A model generated the notes under the pieces. It worked only from the letters and a program-made list of their open reading frames with translations. It was not told where the DNA came from and did no database searches. Source: Symbiodinium natans (taxonomy: Eukaryota > Sar > Dinophyceae > Suessiales > Symbiodiniaceae). Taken from it: a stretch of 64,000 nt of DNA. Each line of letters opens with the position of its first letter. The first letter of the stretch is position 1. The stretch covers positions 163,239-227,238 of the forward strand of contig CAJNDS010002390.1 of NCBI GenBank assembly GCA_905221605.1, read 5' to 3'. Positions 54,633 to 63,925 of the stretch are shown here, piece after piece. The position numbers and the translations under genes are program-made.

Positions 54633-55263
54633 AAAGGGTTTAGGGGTTTAGGGTTTAGGGTTTAGGGTTTAGGGTTTAGGGTTTAGGGTTTAGGGTTTAG
54701 GGTTTTCAGGGTTCCGGGTTTAGGGTTTAGGGTTTTCAGGGTTTAGGGTTTAGGGTTGGCGAGTTTAAGGGGGGTTGGGGGGCTTTTGAGACGTAGGGGT
54801 TTATGGGTGTAGGGATGCTAAGGGTCGAAGGGTTGGCTTTGGGGTCTGGGGGGTTTTGGGGTTACGCGTCTTGGGTTTTGATTGGAGTTCAGGGTTTCAG
54901 GGTTGAAGGATTTGGGGTTTAGAGGTTTTGGGTGGTTGAGGGTTCCTTCTTCATGGAGTAGTTCCTAGTACTACAGGATCCGGATTCCAACCTCTATCTG
55001 AGCACCCCATACCCAAAAACCTAAACTGCCTAAAACCCTAAACCCCCTAAACCCTCAACCCTCAACCCTCGACCCTCGACCCTAAACCCTAAACCCGCTA
55101 CGTACACCCCCCCTCAATCCTAAACCCTAATTCTTAACCCTAAACCCTAAACCGCCTAAAACCCTAAACCACCTAAAAGCTTAAACCTGAAACCCGAAAC
55201 CCTAAACCCCCTACACCCCCTCAACCCCAAACCTTGAATCTTTGTACACTCCGCTGGATCGGC

Positions 55264-55284
55264 TCAGAGTTCGACGTTCTCCTC
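55264..55284 (-). CDS. PDI-like terminal exon (EENVEL stop)
   Basis: A 21-nt exon, acceptor CGCAG|G, encoding EENVEL then TGA. The end resembles an ER-retention tetrapeptide. Confidence 0.58.
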   Translation of the reverse strand, partial: EENVEL

Positions 55285-56475
55285 CTGCGCCTGTTTCCAG
55301 AGTTTAGGGGGTTTAGGGTTTAGGGTTTAGGGTTTAGGGTTTAGGTTTAGGGTTTAGGGTTTAGGGTTTAGGGTTTAGGGTTAGGGTTTAGGGTTTAGGG
55401 TTCAGGGTTTAGGGTTTAGGGTTTAGGGTTTAGGGTTTAGGGTTTAGGGTCTAGGGTTTAGGGTTTAGGGTTTAGGGTTTAGGGTTTATGGGCTCGTCTC
55501 TCGAGGATTTTTAGCACAACCCCTAAACCCCTATTCCCTATCAACCAAGGCGTGGGTTCTAGGTTTGGGGATCCCAAGGGTTGGGGATTAGGGTTTAGGG
55601 TTTAGGGTTTAGGGTTTAGGGTTTAGGGTTTAGGGTTTAGGGTTTAGGGTTTAGGGTTTAGGGTTTAGGGTTTAGGGTCTTGGGCTTCAGGTACAAAGCC
55701 ACGGCTCCTGCTGAGCACCCTGGCTGGACAGCTGCTTGATCATGTTGATCCGCCTGTTCAGCCAGTTGCGCTGCCTGGGAGAAGGCCCCCCAAACCACAG
55801 AAACCTGAACCCTGAGTCCTGAATCCTCGGCCCTTTCAGGTCGAGCTTAGGAACCTGGAAGCCTACACCCTCAACCCTGAACTCTGCACGTTGATCTCAC
55901 ACATTGGGCAACTTCTTGCCACTTCTATAGCATATCCGTGATAGTGTAGAGCACCACAACGGGCCCCTAAGCCACAACCTGCAAGCCTTCAAATATCAGC
56001 ATGCTTCGGGGTTTAGGGTTCAGGCTTTAGGGCTGTTTCGTAGAAAGGTTTGCATTCCTGCCAAGTTACTTCTAAACCCTAAACCCTCAACCCTCAACCC
56101 TCAACCAACACCCTAAACCCTAAAGCCCTAAGCCCTAAAACCCTCAACCCTCAACCCTCAACCCTGAATCCTCAACCCCTGCTCTACAGGCTCTAGGTTT
56201 TTGGCCCCAGGATTCCCTGAACAGGCCGGGCGGCTCATCGCTGAACTTGCCCTGGGATTTCATCCCTTGCAGCCTGGCTCTGGGCCACTTGAGATTTGGG
56301 TTTCGGGCTGACTGGCTCTCTATCATTGTTAGCTACTATCATGCCAACAACCCTAAACCACTATCATTGTTAGCCAGTATCATGCCAACCCTAAACCACT
56401 ATCATCGTTAAAGAAACCCTTGTCATTGTAAAAACGTTTTTTTCATGGTTAGAACCCCTACTCTCGGGCGTGCAC

Positions 56476-56525
<50 letters not shown>

Positions 56526-59500
56526 GGAGAGAGGGAGAGGGAGAGAGAGAGAGAGACCAAGAGAGCAACACTGTAATTTCCGGTTGGTCTGAACACGAAC
56601 TGCAAGCGACATGTGCCGCCGTGCTGTGTTCCGGTGGGATACGTCCGAGGATTGCTAAAGGTCCTGGCCTCTTCTCCTCTGCCACAAGGCTTTCTCTGCT
56701 CTTCCCGGCTTGCTTTTCCAAGTAGGCCACGTCCTTCAAGATGCTTCGCTGCGTTCGTCCGCAAATGCTGTGGCCACCCTGGACCTCAACCCTAAACCCC
56801 AAGCCACCCTCTACCCTAAGCCCGATGCCTGACACATGGCCATGCCCTAAACCCCTTACCCCCCCCCTCACGCGCGCGCGCACCCCGCAACAAAGGTATG
56901 TTTCCTTACATCCTATGGGAGGTTCTCTAGATTGAGGTCCCTTTCAGGTTCCAGATAAAAGTAGGGGGCCCAGAAGGGGCAAGTCATGTAGAGAATCACC
57001 CATACACCGGGGCTCCCTAGCAAGAATGACGGGGGCTCTACTGGAGCCGAGGCTAAGGCCCCACGAGGAAGAAAACTTTAACAGAACATGCGCTGTCGGA
57101 GCCGAAATACAAAATACCCTCCAAGTTTGTAGAACTTGAAGAATATATAAAGATGCATGATATTTGCATTTCACAGGAGAGCCCGACACCCCGTTAACCC
57201 TTCAGACCCCTCAAAAACCGCGGCTTAATATCCCTAAACCCTAAACCCTATACCCTAAACCCTAAACCCTCCGGGTCCTTGGCTTCACAGTGCTCCCGCG
57301 TGTGCACGTCGCACCTCGGCATCAAGCGCTCCTGGATGAAGCCCTCCAATTCTGCGGCTTCCCACCCTCGCTTGTACCTCGGCTCAAAGGCGCACTGGCT
57401 TCTTAGAAGGGTTTAGGGTTTAGGGTTTAGGGTTTAGGGTTTAGGGTGTAGGGGTCTCGGGCTTCGGGGGTCCAGCGTCCCAGGGGGGCATTAGGGTTTA
57501 GGGTTTAGGGGTATTTTTTGGGGGACTTCGCATCGCAGACGCCGAGGTCTCTTCCATATGACTGCAGCTTAGAGGCTTGAACCACTTCGCCTGCTGCCTC
57601 GGCATGGAAACCATTGCTACATCGATCTAGGGGCCCGTATCCCTTGCGCCCTAAATCCCTTAAAATTCCCTGAGAACCCCCAAACCGCTACACCCTAAAA
57701 CCGTAAAGCCCTCAACCCCAAAGCCCTGAACCCTAAAACGAGGGTTTAGGGTTTCGGGTTTAGGGTTTAGGGTTTAGGGTTTAGGGTTGGGGAGCAGCCG
57801 CAACTCCAGACCTTGAGCCGCGCCGCGTGTCGAAATACTTGATCGTCGGGATATGCCCCGCCGCCTGCGCAGACCCTAACCCCCAGACGGTTTAGGGTTT
57901 AGGGTTTAGGGTTTAGGGTTTAGGGTTTAGGGTTTAGGGTTTAGGGTTTAGCGTTTAGGGCTTAGGGTTTAGGGTTTAGGGTACCCTAAGGCCCAAACCC
58001 TAAATACCCGAAATACCCTAAATATTTAAACGCCCTAAACTCTCCCTAAACCCCAAACCCTAAACCCTAAACCCCAAACCCTAAACCCCAAACCCCAAAC
58101 CCTAAACCCTAAACCCTAAACCCTAAACCCTAAACCCAAACCCCAGCCGCCTTGTCGCAGACCGGATCGACCCCCTGCTTCTTGCAGACGGAAAGCACGG
58201 AGCCGGGTGACTTGAGCCTCAGTTGACGTAAGGGTAAAGCGAGGTTTAGGGTTTAGGGTTTAGGGTTTAGGGTTGAGGGTTTAGGGTTTAGGGCTTAGGG
58301 TTTAGGGTTTAGGGTTTAGGGTTTAGGGTTTAGGGTTGAGGGTTGAGGGTTGAGGGTTGAGGGGTTAGGGTTTAGGGTTTAGGGTTTCGAGTGGGGGCTT
58401 GCTTGGGAGACCCGCCCCTCACTCAAGGCCCCTTGAAAACTTAACTCCATGAGGTTCCACTCATAAGGAAACTGGCGCACCCGCAGAGTCCAAACCCCAA
58501 ACCCTGAAGTTTTATCAAGCCTTGGCATTTACGTTGGCTTCGGCGTTCGCGTAGAAATCATCCCGAAGCCAAGCACCCCAAAGCACAAAAGAACCCCCGA
58601 AATCTCAATCTACACTTAAAGCAAGCAACATACGAACAAAGCCTTAGGCATTATTTACCAGCAAAAGGAAATAAAGTACGAATAACGCGTGAAGGTTAAA
58701 ACGAAAAGCCATACAAAACAGCAAACGAGCCCTCAACCCTAAACCCCAAACCCTCAAAGTCGTAAACCCATACTAAAACATTACTAAAATATGAGAAGGT
58801 GTAGGGCCAAACTGCGCCATATCCCATGAGAAAAGAGAGCTTGCCCTGAATATTGGCTGCATGTAAACTAGAAACTAAGCCCGCCTACAGTGCCCTCTGC
58901 AATAGGGAAGTCGTCTTGGTTAGTGGGTAGATTTACCGCAAATACCCTTGAGTATTGGGCAACCCTAAACCCTAAACCCTAAACCCCCAAGACCAGGACA
59001 AATGGAAATTGTATGTATTTCCATTTGGGATAGCTCACAAACCAGTTTTGTAGCATCGCCTGGAAGTACACTGTCGCCCTTCATCTCGAGCTGAAAGCCT
59101 CTCCCGGCCTTGGGGCCCCCAAAGCTCCAGGCTTCACCTCCTTGAGGGGCCCGGGTTTAGGATTTAGGGTTTACGGTTTAGGGTTTAGGGTTTAGGGTTC
59201 AAGGTTTAAGGTTTAGGGTTTAGGGTTTCGGGCCCCAAAAGCCGCCCAAACCGAGAACTGTCCAAGACATTTGTCTAAACAGCTGACAAGCCGAGCTTAT
59301 GTAAATTTATCCAAAGCGCATTCGGGAGGCCAAATCTTCAATTCACTTAAACCTCTGGGTTCCAACTGAAAGCGTCTCCAGGCCTCTGAAGCCGAATTTA
59401 TTCACCTATGTCAAGGGCAGAATGACCCTAAAGTAAAAACCGAAACCCACCCAAAACCTACCCCAAACCCGCCCCAAACCCGCCCAAAACCCGCCCAAAA

Positions 59501-61134
59501 CTTTCGCCCAAAACTTTCGCCCAAAACTCCGGACACAAACCCCATACAATTTCTATCCAAAGCAAAAAATTGCTGAAAACCCGCCCAAAAAACTCGCACA
59601 AAACTTTCGCTCAAAACTTTCGTTCAAAAACTCCGGACACGAACCCTACAAATTTCTATAAACCTTAAACCCTAAACCCCAAGCCCTAAGCTCTCAACCC
59701 TAAACCCTAAACCCTAAACCCTAAACCTATATAAACTAGACCCTTTTTGCTAGGCCCAGCAGACCAAACCTGCCAAGCAGCCCGCCGAGGTCGTAGGCCG
59801 GCTGGCCACAGTCGATGTGGGCAACTAAGACCTGTGGTCTTAGGTTCCATTTCTGGGGTTGTTTAGGGTTTAGGGTTTAGGGTTTGGGGTTTAGGGTTTA
59901 GGGTTTAGGGCCTAGGGTTTAGGGTTTAGGGTTTAGGGTTTAGGGTTTAGGGTTTCGGGTTTAGGGTTTAGGGCCTTCCGCTATGGGATTGGCTTAGGGC
60001 TTAGGAGGAATTTTGTGTAGGGCCTGAGGTCCTCCATTTCTCGGATTGTTCAGATTTTTAGGGCTTCTGAAGGGTTTCATGTAGGGCCTAGTGCTTCCTT
60101 GCAGGCGCATGGGTGGTCACACGGCGATGTAGATGTACTTAACATGAGCCTTCAAGTAAGTCCTAACCCCGAAACCTCATGGTGCTTTTGGCACAATCGT
60201 ATGGGTGATTCTTGGGCGTCGGCAGTGGATTCATTTCCAGTTGAAGTTGCAACGGCGCAAGCTTCTTTCTAAATTCCACCCGATCACGGCGGCCTATCTG
60301 CTCAGCATCCAGCAAACTCTTGCGGGAACTTTGGGATGTTTTAGGTTTAGGATTTAGGGGTTTAGGGTTTAGGGTTTGGGGTTTAGGGGTTCGGGTTCAG
60401 GAATGGTTGACTGCTTCTACCTTCTCATGCCATCTCCGAATGCTCGCCCAACTACGAGTTGAGGCTGTCTCACTGGCCAATCGCATGCCTAAACTCTAAA
60501 GCCTAACCCTAAGCCCTACACCCTATATAAGCCCTAAGCCCCAAGCCCCAAGCCCCAAGCCCCAAAACCCAAAACCCAAAACCCAAAACCCTAAACCCTA
60601 AACCCTAAACCCTAAACCCTAAACCCTAAACCCTAAACCCTAAACCCTAAAACCCTGAACCCTAACCGGGGGTGTGGAGCTTCGAGAAGCGTGGAGGGGT
60701 CTCGACAGGCCCGGACATCGCCCCTAAGGCCTAAACCCTAAACCCTAAACCCTAAACCCTAAACCCTAAACCCTAAACCCTAAACCCTAAACCCTAAACC
60801 CTAAACCCTAAACCGAAGACTCGAGGGCCTTGTCAGAGGAGGCCCAGTCGGCCATGAGTTGTGTCCACGTTGCCTTGGGGTTTAGGGGTTTAGGGTTTCG
60901 GGTTTAGGGTTTAGGGTTCAGGGTGTAGGGTTCTGGGTCATAAGCAGTACCCACGTTTAGAACTGGTTTGTCAACCTCATTGGGGGGTTACTCGTAGCCG
61001 ACTCATAGATACCTGCCCCACCCTCAAGCAGAGGCGCGTTCAGCTTGTTCTTGCACCAGGGGCAGAAGTCGGAGCAGAAAAGCACGAGTGCGTTCTTTCC
61101 GCCCGCGCCGATGGCGTCATCGAAATTCTCGTTC
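55264..61134 (-). CDS. PDI-like thioredoxin-fold ER protein, multi-exon gene
   Basis: Eight exons in order on the minus strand give one thioredoxin-fold domain followed by a basic/charged tail, the layout of small PDI-family proteins. Seen: NFDDAIG, ALVLFCSDFCPWCKNK (redox motif CPWC), ATWTQLMADWASSDK, VLVAHIDCG, cis-Pro region GHIPTIKYFD, then FIQERLMPRCDVHTREHC, DVAYLEKQAGKSRESL, NWLNRRINMIKQL and a C-terminal EENVEL before TGA. A possible signal-peptide exon lies at 63.07 kb. Such proteins oxidise or isomerise disulfides of secretory clients; the ER location rests on the likely signal sequence and the KDEL-like NVEL end (inference). Seven internal junctions keep frame with GC, GA or GT donors. 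The linker between the signal exon and NENFDDAIG was not found; an unbroken frame upstream of 61134 begins MPFLSFGVCSVAP and is an alternative, hydrophobic N-terminus. Confidence 0.82.
55308..55490 (+). repeat. Telomere-like tract (TTTAGGG)
   Basis: ~25 units, next to the PDI-like terminal exon. Confidence 0.96.
55708..55774 (-). CDS. PDI-like exon (QRNWLNRRINMIKQLSSQ)
   Basis: A 67-nt exon, acceptor CCCAG|G, donor GCAG|GA. Basic C-terminal helix. Confidence 0.68.
56318..56413 (+). repeat. Tandem ~40-bp repeat containing one CCCTAAA unit
   Basis: CTATCATTGTTAGC then ATCATGCCAAC and CCCTAAACCA, about 2.3 copies. Confidence 0.75.
56477..56556 (+). repeat. GA microsatellite
   Basis: (AG)n with GGGA interruptions; yields spurious poly-Ser-Leu ORFs on the minus strand. 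Confidence 0.93.
56669..56733 (-). CDS. PDI-like exon (DVAYLEKQAGKSRESL)
   Basis: A 65-nt exon, acceptor GAAG|G, donor AGAG|GC. The frame stays open beyond the donor towards the GA repeat, so read-through is an alternative. Confidence 0.7.
57278..57398 (-). CDS. PDI-like exon (PRYKRGWEAAELEGFIQERL)
   Basis: A 121-nt exon, acceptor GAAG|C, donor CAAG|GA. Ends with PRCDVHTREHCEAK, a Cys-pair segment seen after the thioredoxin fold in related proteins. Confidence 0.82.
57812..57875 (-). CDS. PDI-like exon (GHIPTIKYFD)
   Basis: Reads SAQAAGHIPTIKYFDTRRGS with the cis-Pro of the fold. The acceptor may be TTAG|GG (57875, in phase) or GCAG|G (57864). Donor CAAG|GT. Confidence 0.78.
59262..59660. 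repeat. Dispersed repeat F, copy 2
   Basis: GACAAGCCGAGCTTATGTAA ... CGGGAGGCCAAATCTTCAAT, then two blocks of AACTTTCGCCCAAA/AACTTTCGCTCAAA units each ending near CCGGACAC and AATTTCTAT. Confidence 0.6.
59765..59831 (-). CDS. PDI-like exon (VLVAHIDCGQPAYDLGG)
   Basis: Acceptor CACAG|G; reads VLVAHIDCGQPAYDLGG then LLGRF. The donor TTTG|GT is preferred because it is in phase with the next exon; CAG|GT 9 nt earlier on the transcript is possible. Confidence 0.8.
60570..60812 (-). repeat. Two CCCTAAA tracts around a short island
   Basis: 60590-60662 (~10 units) and 60728-60812 (~12 units). Confidence 0.96.
60829..60873 (-). CDS. PDI-like exon (ATWTQLMADWASSDK)
   Basis: A 45-nt exon of 15 codons, acceptor CCCAAG|G, donor CAAG|GC. 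It follows CKNKLN as the helix after the redox motif. Confidence 0.78.
61038..61134 (-). CDS. PDI-like exon with CPWC active site
   Basis: A 97-nt exon, acceptor CCCAG|G, GC donor after Asn (GAAC|GC). Reads NENFDDAIGAGGKNALVLF and FCPWCKNKLN. Confidence 0.82.
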
Positions 61135-61546
61135 CTGGGCTCTGGGGGGCACTGGGAAACCCTGAACCCTAAGCCCAAACAGGACAACACGAAGGCCTCG
61201 CACACACAAGGCGCCACAGAACAGACGCCAAAGGAAAGGAAAGGCACTGAGGAGGCTAGAAAGGGAAGATCGAAGAGGTACCAGAAGAGTGCTTAGGGTT
61301 CAGGATTTAGGGTTTAGGCTCTAGGGTGTTTAGGGTTAGGGCGAGGGGTTAGAGTTTGAGGGGGTAGTTCTTGGGGCTCAAAAGGCACAGTGGCAGTGGG
61401 CCATCCACCAACCCAGCTGCAACCCTAAACCCCAAACCCCAAACCCCAAACCCTAAACCCTAAACCCTGAAGAGGCTTTCACAGGGCAACGGTCGGCCTC
61501 TTCCTTGTCCGCACCCCTGACTACTCCGCCAAAAAAGGCACAGGGG

Positions 61547-61717
61547 TTGGGATGTTCCCAGTCCTTTTAATAGGGATTCTAGTACCCCCTTAGTGCTTAG
61601 GGTTTAGAGTTTAGGGTTTAGGGTTTAGGGTTTGGGCTTTAGGGTCCTTCATAAGGATTCTAGTACCCCAAATATAGTCCCTATCAAGGACTGCTTGTAT
61701 AAGGGCGAACATCCCAA
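61547..61717. mobile_element. MITE-like family A copy with telomere-like insert and internal duplication
   Basis: Outer ends are GTTGGGATGTTCCC and GAACATCCCAAC. Telomere-like sequence at 61596-61643 is flanked by two copies of the internal segment GTCCTT..AGGATTCTAGTACCCC. Confidence 0.65.
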
Positions 61718-62179
61718 CACAAAGGGCGGTTGATCTAACAGGCCCTTCCGTGGGAAACTGTTTGGGCCGCACATGGGTTTATAAGAGCAACACGGGGTTT
61801 GGGAACAGGCATTTTGGTCAACGGCCACATGTGAATGATTTGGTATACTGGTTGTAGCAGTGCAAACCCGAGCGGGTCTTTGTTTAGACTTCGCTGAGGG
61901 AACCTGACGATGAATTCAGGGCCTCAACCACAGGGTGGTTGGCATCCTGGGGCCCCAAGAACCCCAACAGCCCTTAACCCTAAACCCGAAGAGAAACTCT
62001 AAACCCCGAACCCTAAACCCCAAACCCTAAACCCAAAGACTCTAAACCCAAAAGCCCTTCAAGCCCCTAAAAACCCTTAATCCCCTCCGAACCATGTTAA
62101 ACCCTTAGCCCTAGACCCTTTTTCAAAAATCAGCTAAAGCGCGCGGAGCTCTACCCTAAACCCTAAACCCTAAAACCTA

Positions 62180-62262
62180 AAACCCAGAGCTCGAAGATGA
62201 GATGCAAATTTTCCCTCGAGCCGAGGATCTTCAGCTCCAGCGCCTGCCCGAACCTCGTGTTC
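62180..62262 (-). CDS. Candidate exon (LNTRFGQALELKILGSRENL)
   Basis: Reads on as HLIFELW. It sits between the signal-peptide-like exon and the CPWC exon and may be a linker exon of the PDI-like gene; phase was not resolved. Confidence 0.33.
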
Positions 62263-63005
62263 AAGTGGGGTTGACGGTTTAGGGTTTAGGGTTGAGGGTT
62301 GAGGGTTGAGGGTTGAGGGTTTAGGGTTTAGGGTTTAGGGTTGAGTGTTTGGGGTTTAGGGTTTAGGGTTTAGGGGGTTTGAGGTTAAGGGGTTTAGGGT
62401 TTGGGGCTTAGGGCCTAAGGATTTTGGTGGGAGTTTGGGGGCTTCAGGCTTACGTGCTGGGGGAGTTTCGGGTTTCGGGGTTCTGAGGCTCAGGATTTCG
62501 GTCCTGGCTCACTATGCTAGTAAAGCAACCCCCCCAACACCCAAAACCCTATTCTGATTTTTCGGCCCCTGGAGTAGCTGGATTAATGCAGTGGGCCATG
62601 AAATCTAAAAGGGGCATCTTAAGTAGCTTATCTGCTATTTGATCATGAATCCCCTTATATTGTGGGCCTGTCAAGTACCCTTAAACGAATATCCTGCAGT
62701 GTACCTTTGTATTGTATGACATCCATCTTCTATTCTGATGTTGGCTGTAACCTCTAAAACCTAGAACCTCTAAAGCCGCAAAAGCTGCCCCAAAATCCTC
62801 TAAACCCATACACGCCCTGAACGCCATAACCCAAGACCCAAGCCTCCGGATAACTCCTCCCCCCACCACCCCTCCCCTTCCCTCCCCTCCCCTCCCCTCC
62901 CCTCCCCAATCCCACCATCAGGGAATGATTCCGACCATATTACCCTAAACCCTAAACCCTAAACCCTAAACCCTAAACCCTAAACCTTAGAAATTCTTCC
63001 GAACC

Positions 63006-63071
63006 CCTATATTCCAGTCCAGGAGGCGGCAGAATCCAGGGCAGCAGCGGTACGAGGAAGCCCCGCGCCAT
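63006..63071 (-). CDS. Possible signal-peptide exon of the PDI-like gene
   Basis: ATG at 63069-63071 opens MARGFLVPLLPWILPPPG, a basic residue followed by a hydrophobic core, as in a secretory signal. It lies upstream of the thioredoxin exon on the same strand. The 3' boundary is unknown and linkage to the gene is inference. Confidence 0.42.
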
Positions 63072-63132
63072 GACCGCAGAAGCCGGGAGCGTGGCGTTGG
63101 GCTTTGGGGCTTGGGGACTTAAGGTTGAGGAG

Positions 63133-63210
63133 GGTTTTAGGGTTTAGGGTTTAGGGTTTAGGGTTTAGGGTTTAGGGTTTAGGGTTTAGGGTTTAGGGTT
63201 TAGGGTGTAG
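63133..63210 (+). repeat. Telomere-like tract (TTTAGGG)
   Basis: ~10 units just upstream (transcript sense) of the possible signal-peptide exon. Confidence 0.95.
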
Positions 63211-63504
63211 GGCTCAGGGTGAAGGGCGCAGGGCTCTGAGGCATAAAAGTGGCATCTAACAGTTTAGGCCTGGAGGCTGCCAGACAGCATCGGGCTGGCG
63301 CTTCTTCGAAGAGGTCCACCCTGGACCGTGAACCATAGCAAAATGTTCTCCACATCTATATATCTATATTGTCATATAACTGTCATGGGAATACCTGGTA
63401 TTGGGGGGGAGGGTGAACAGACTCGGCACCCTTAACCATGAACCCTAAACCCTAAACCCTAAACCCTAAACCCTAAACCCTAAACCCCCAAAGAAAATGA
63501 CTGC

Positions 63505-63578
63505 CGCCCGAAAGTCCTTTTAGGGAGCCGGCACTCCACCAAGACCGCTACGATGTGGACTCCTTCGAGTGGCTCTTC
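63505..63578 (-). CDS. Candidate exon (EPLEGVHIVAVLVECRLPKR)
   Basis: Coding-like island upstream of the PDI-like gene, unassigned. Confidence 0.3.
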
Positions 63579-63594
63579 AGGGTTCAGGGTTTTT

Positions 63595-63925
63595 AGAGGG
63601 TAGAGGGTTTAGGGTTTACGGTTTAGGGTTTAGGGTTTAGGGTTTAGGGTTTAGGGTTTAGGGCTTAGGGTTTAGGGTTTAGGGTTTAGAGTGTTAGGGT
63701 TTAGGGTTTAGGGTTTCAGGGCTTTAGGGCTTAGGGCTTAGGGTTTAGGGCTTAGAGTTTTAGGGTTTAGGGTTTCAGGTTTTTAGGTTGCAGGGTTCAG
63801 GGTTTTTAAGGTTCAGGGTTTTTAGGGCTCAGGGTTCAAAGTTTAGGGTTAAGGGTTTAGGGTTTAGGGCCCAGGGTTTTTAGGGTTTAGGGTTTAGAGC
63901 TTAGGGTTTTAGGGTTTAGGGTGGA
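63595..63925 (+). repeat. Degenerate telomere-like tract
   Basis: ~40 units with TTTCAGGG, TTTTTAGGG and TTAGGGC variants. Confidence 0.93.

Larger units (their letters stand above)
48014..55263. other. Unassigned interval between kinase and PDI-like gene
   Basis: Exon-like islands, family C and repeat G elements, and many telomere-like tracts. It could contain the 5' part of the kinase gene and another minus-strand gene starting near 54.6 kb. 50.1-50.8 kb and 52.0-52.3 kb show nothing I recognise. Confidence 0.5.

Noticed and set aside
56391-56883. Three overlapping minus ORFs across the GA repeat
   Set aside because: Only the part 56669-56733 fits the PDI-like gene; the Ser-Leu runs are microsatellite translation.
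60178-60330. Exon-like frame (LLDAEQIGRRDRVEFRKKLA) in a PDI-like intron
   Set aside because: The exons on both sides (60829-60873 and 59765-59831) join in phase as DK-VLVAHID, leaving no room for it. It shows how often islands look coding by chance.
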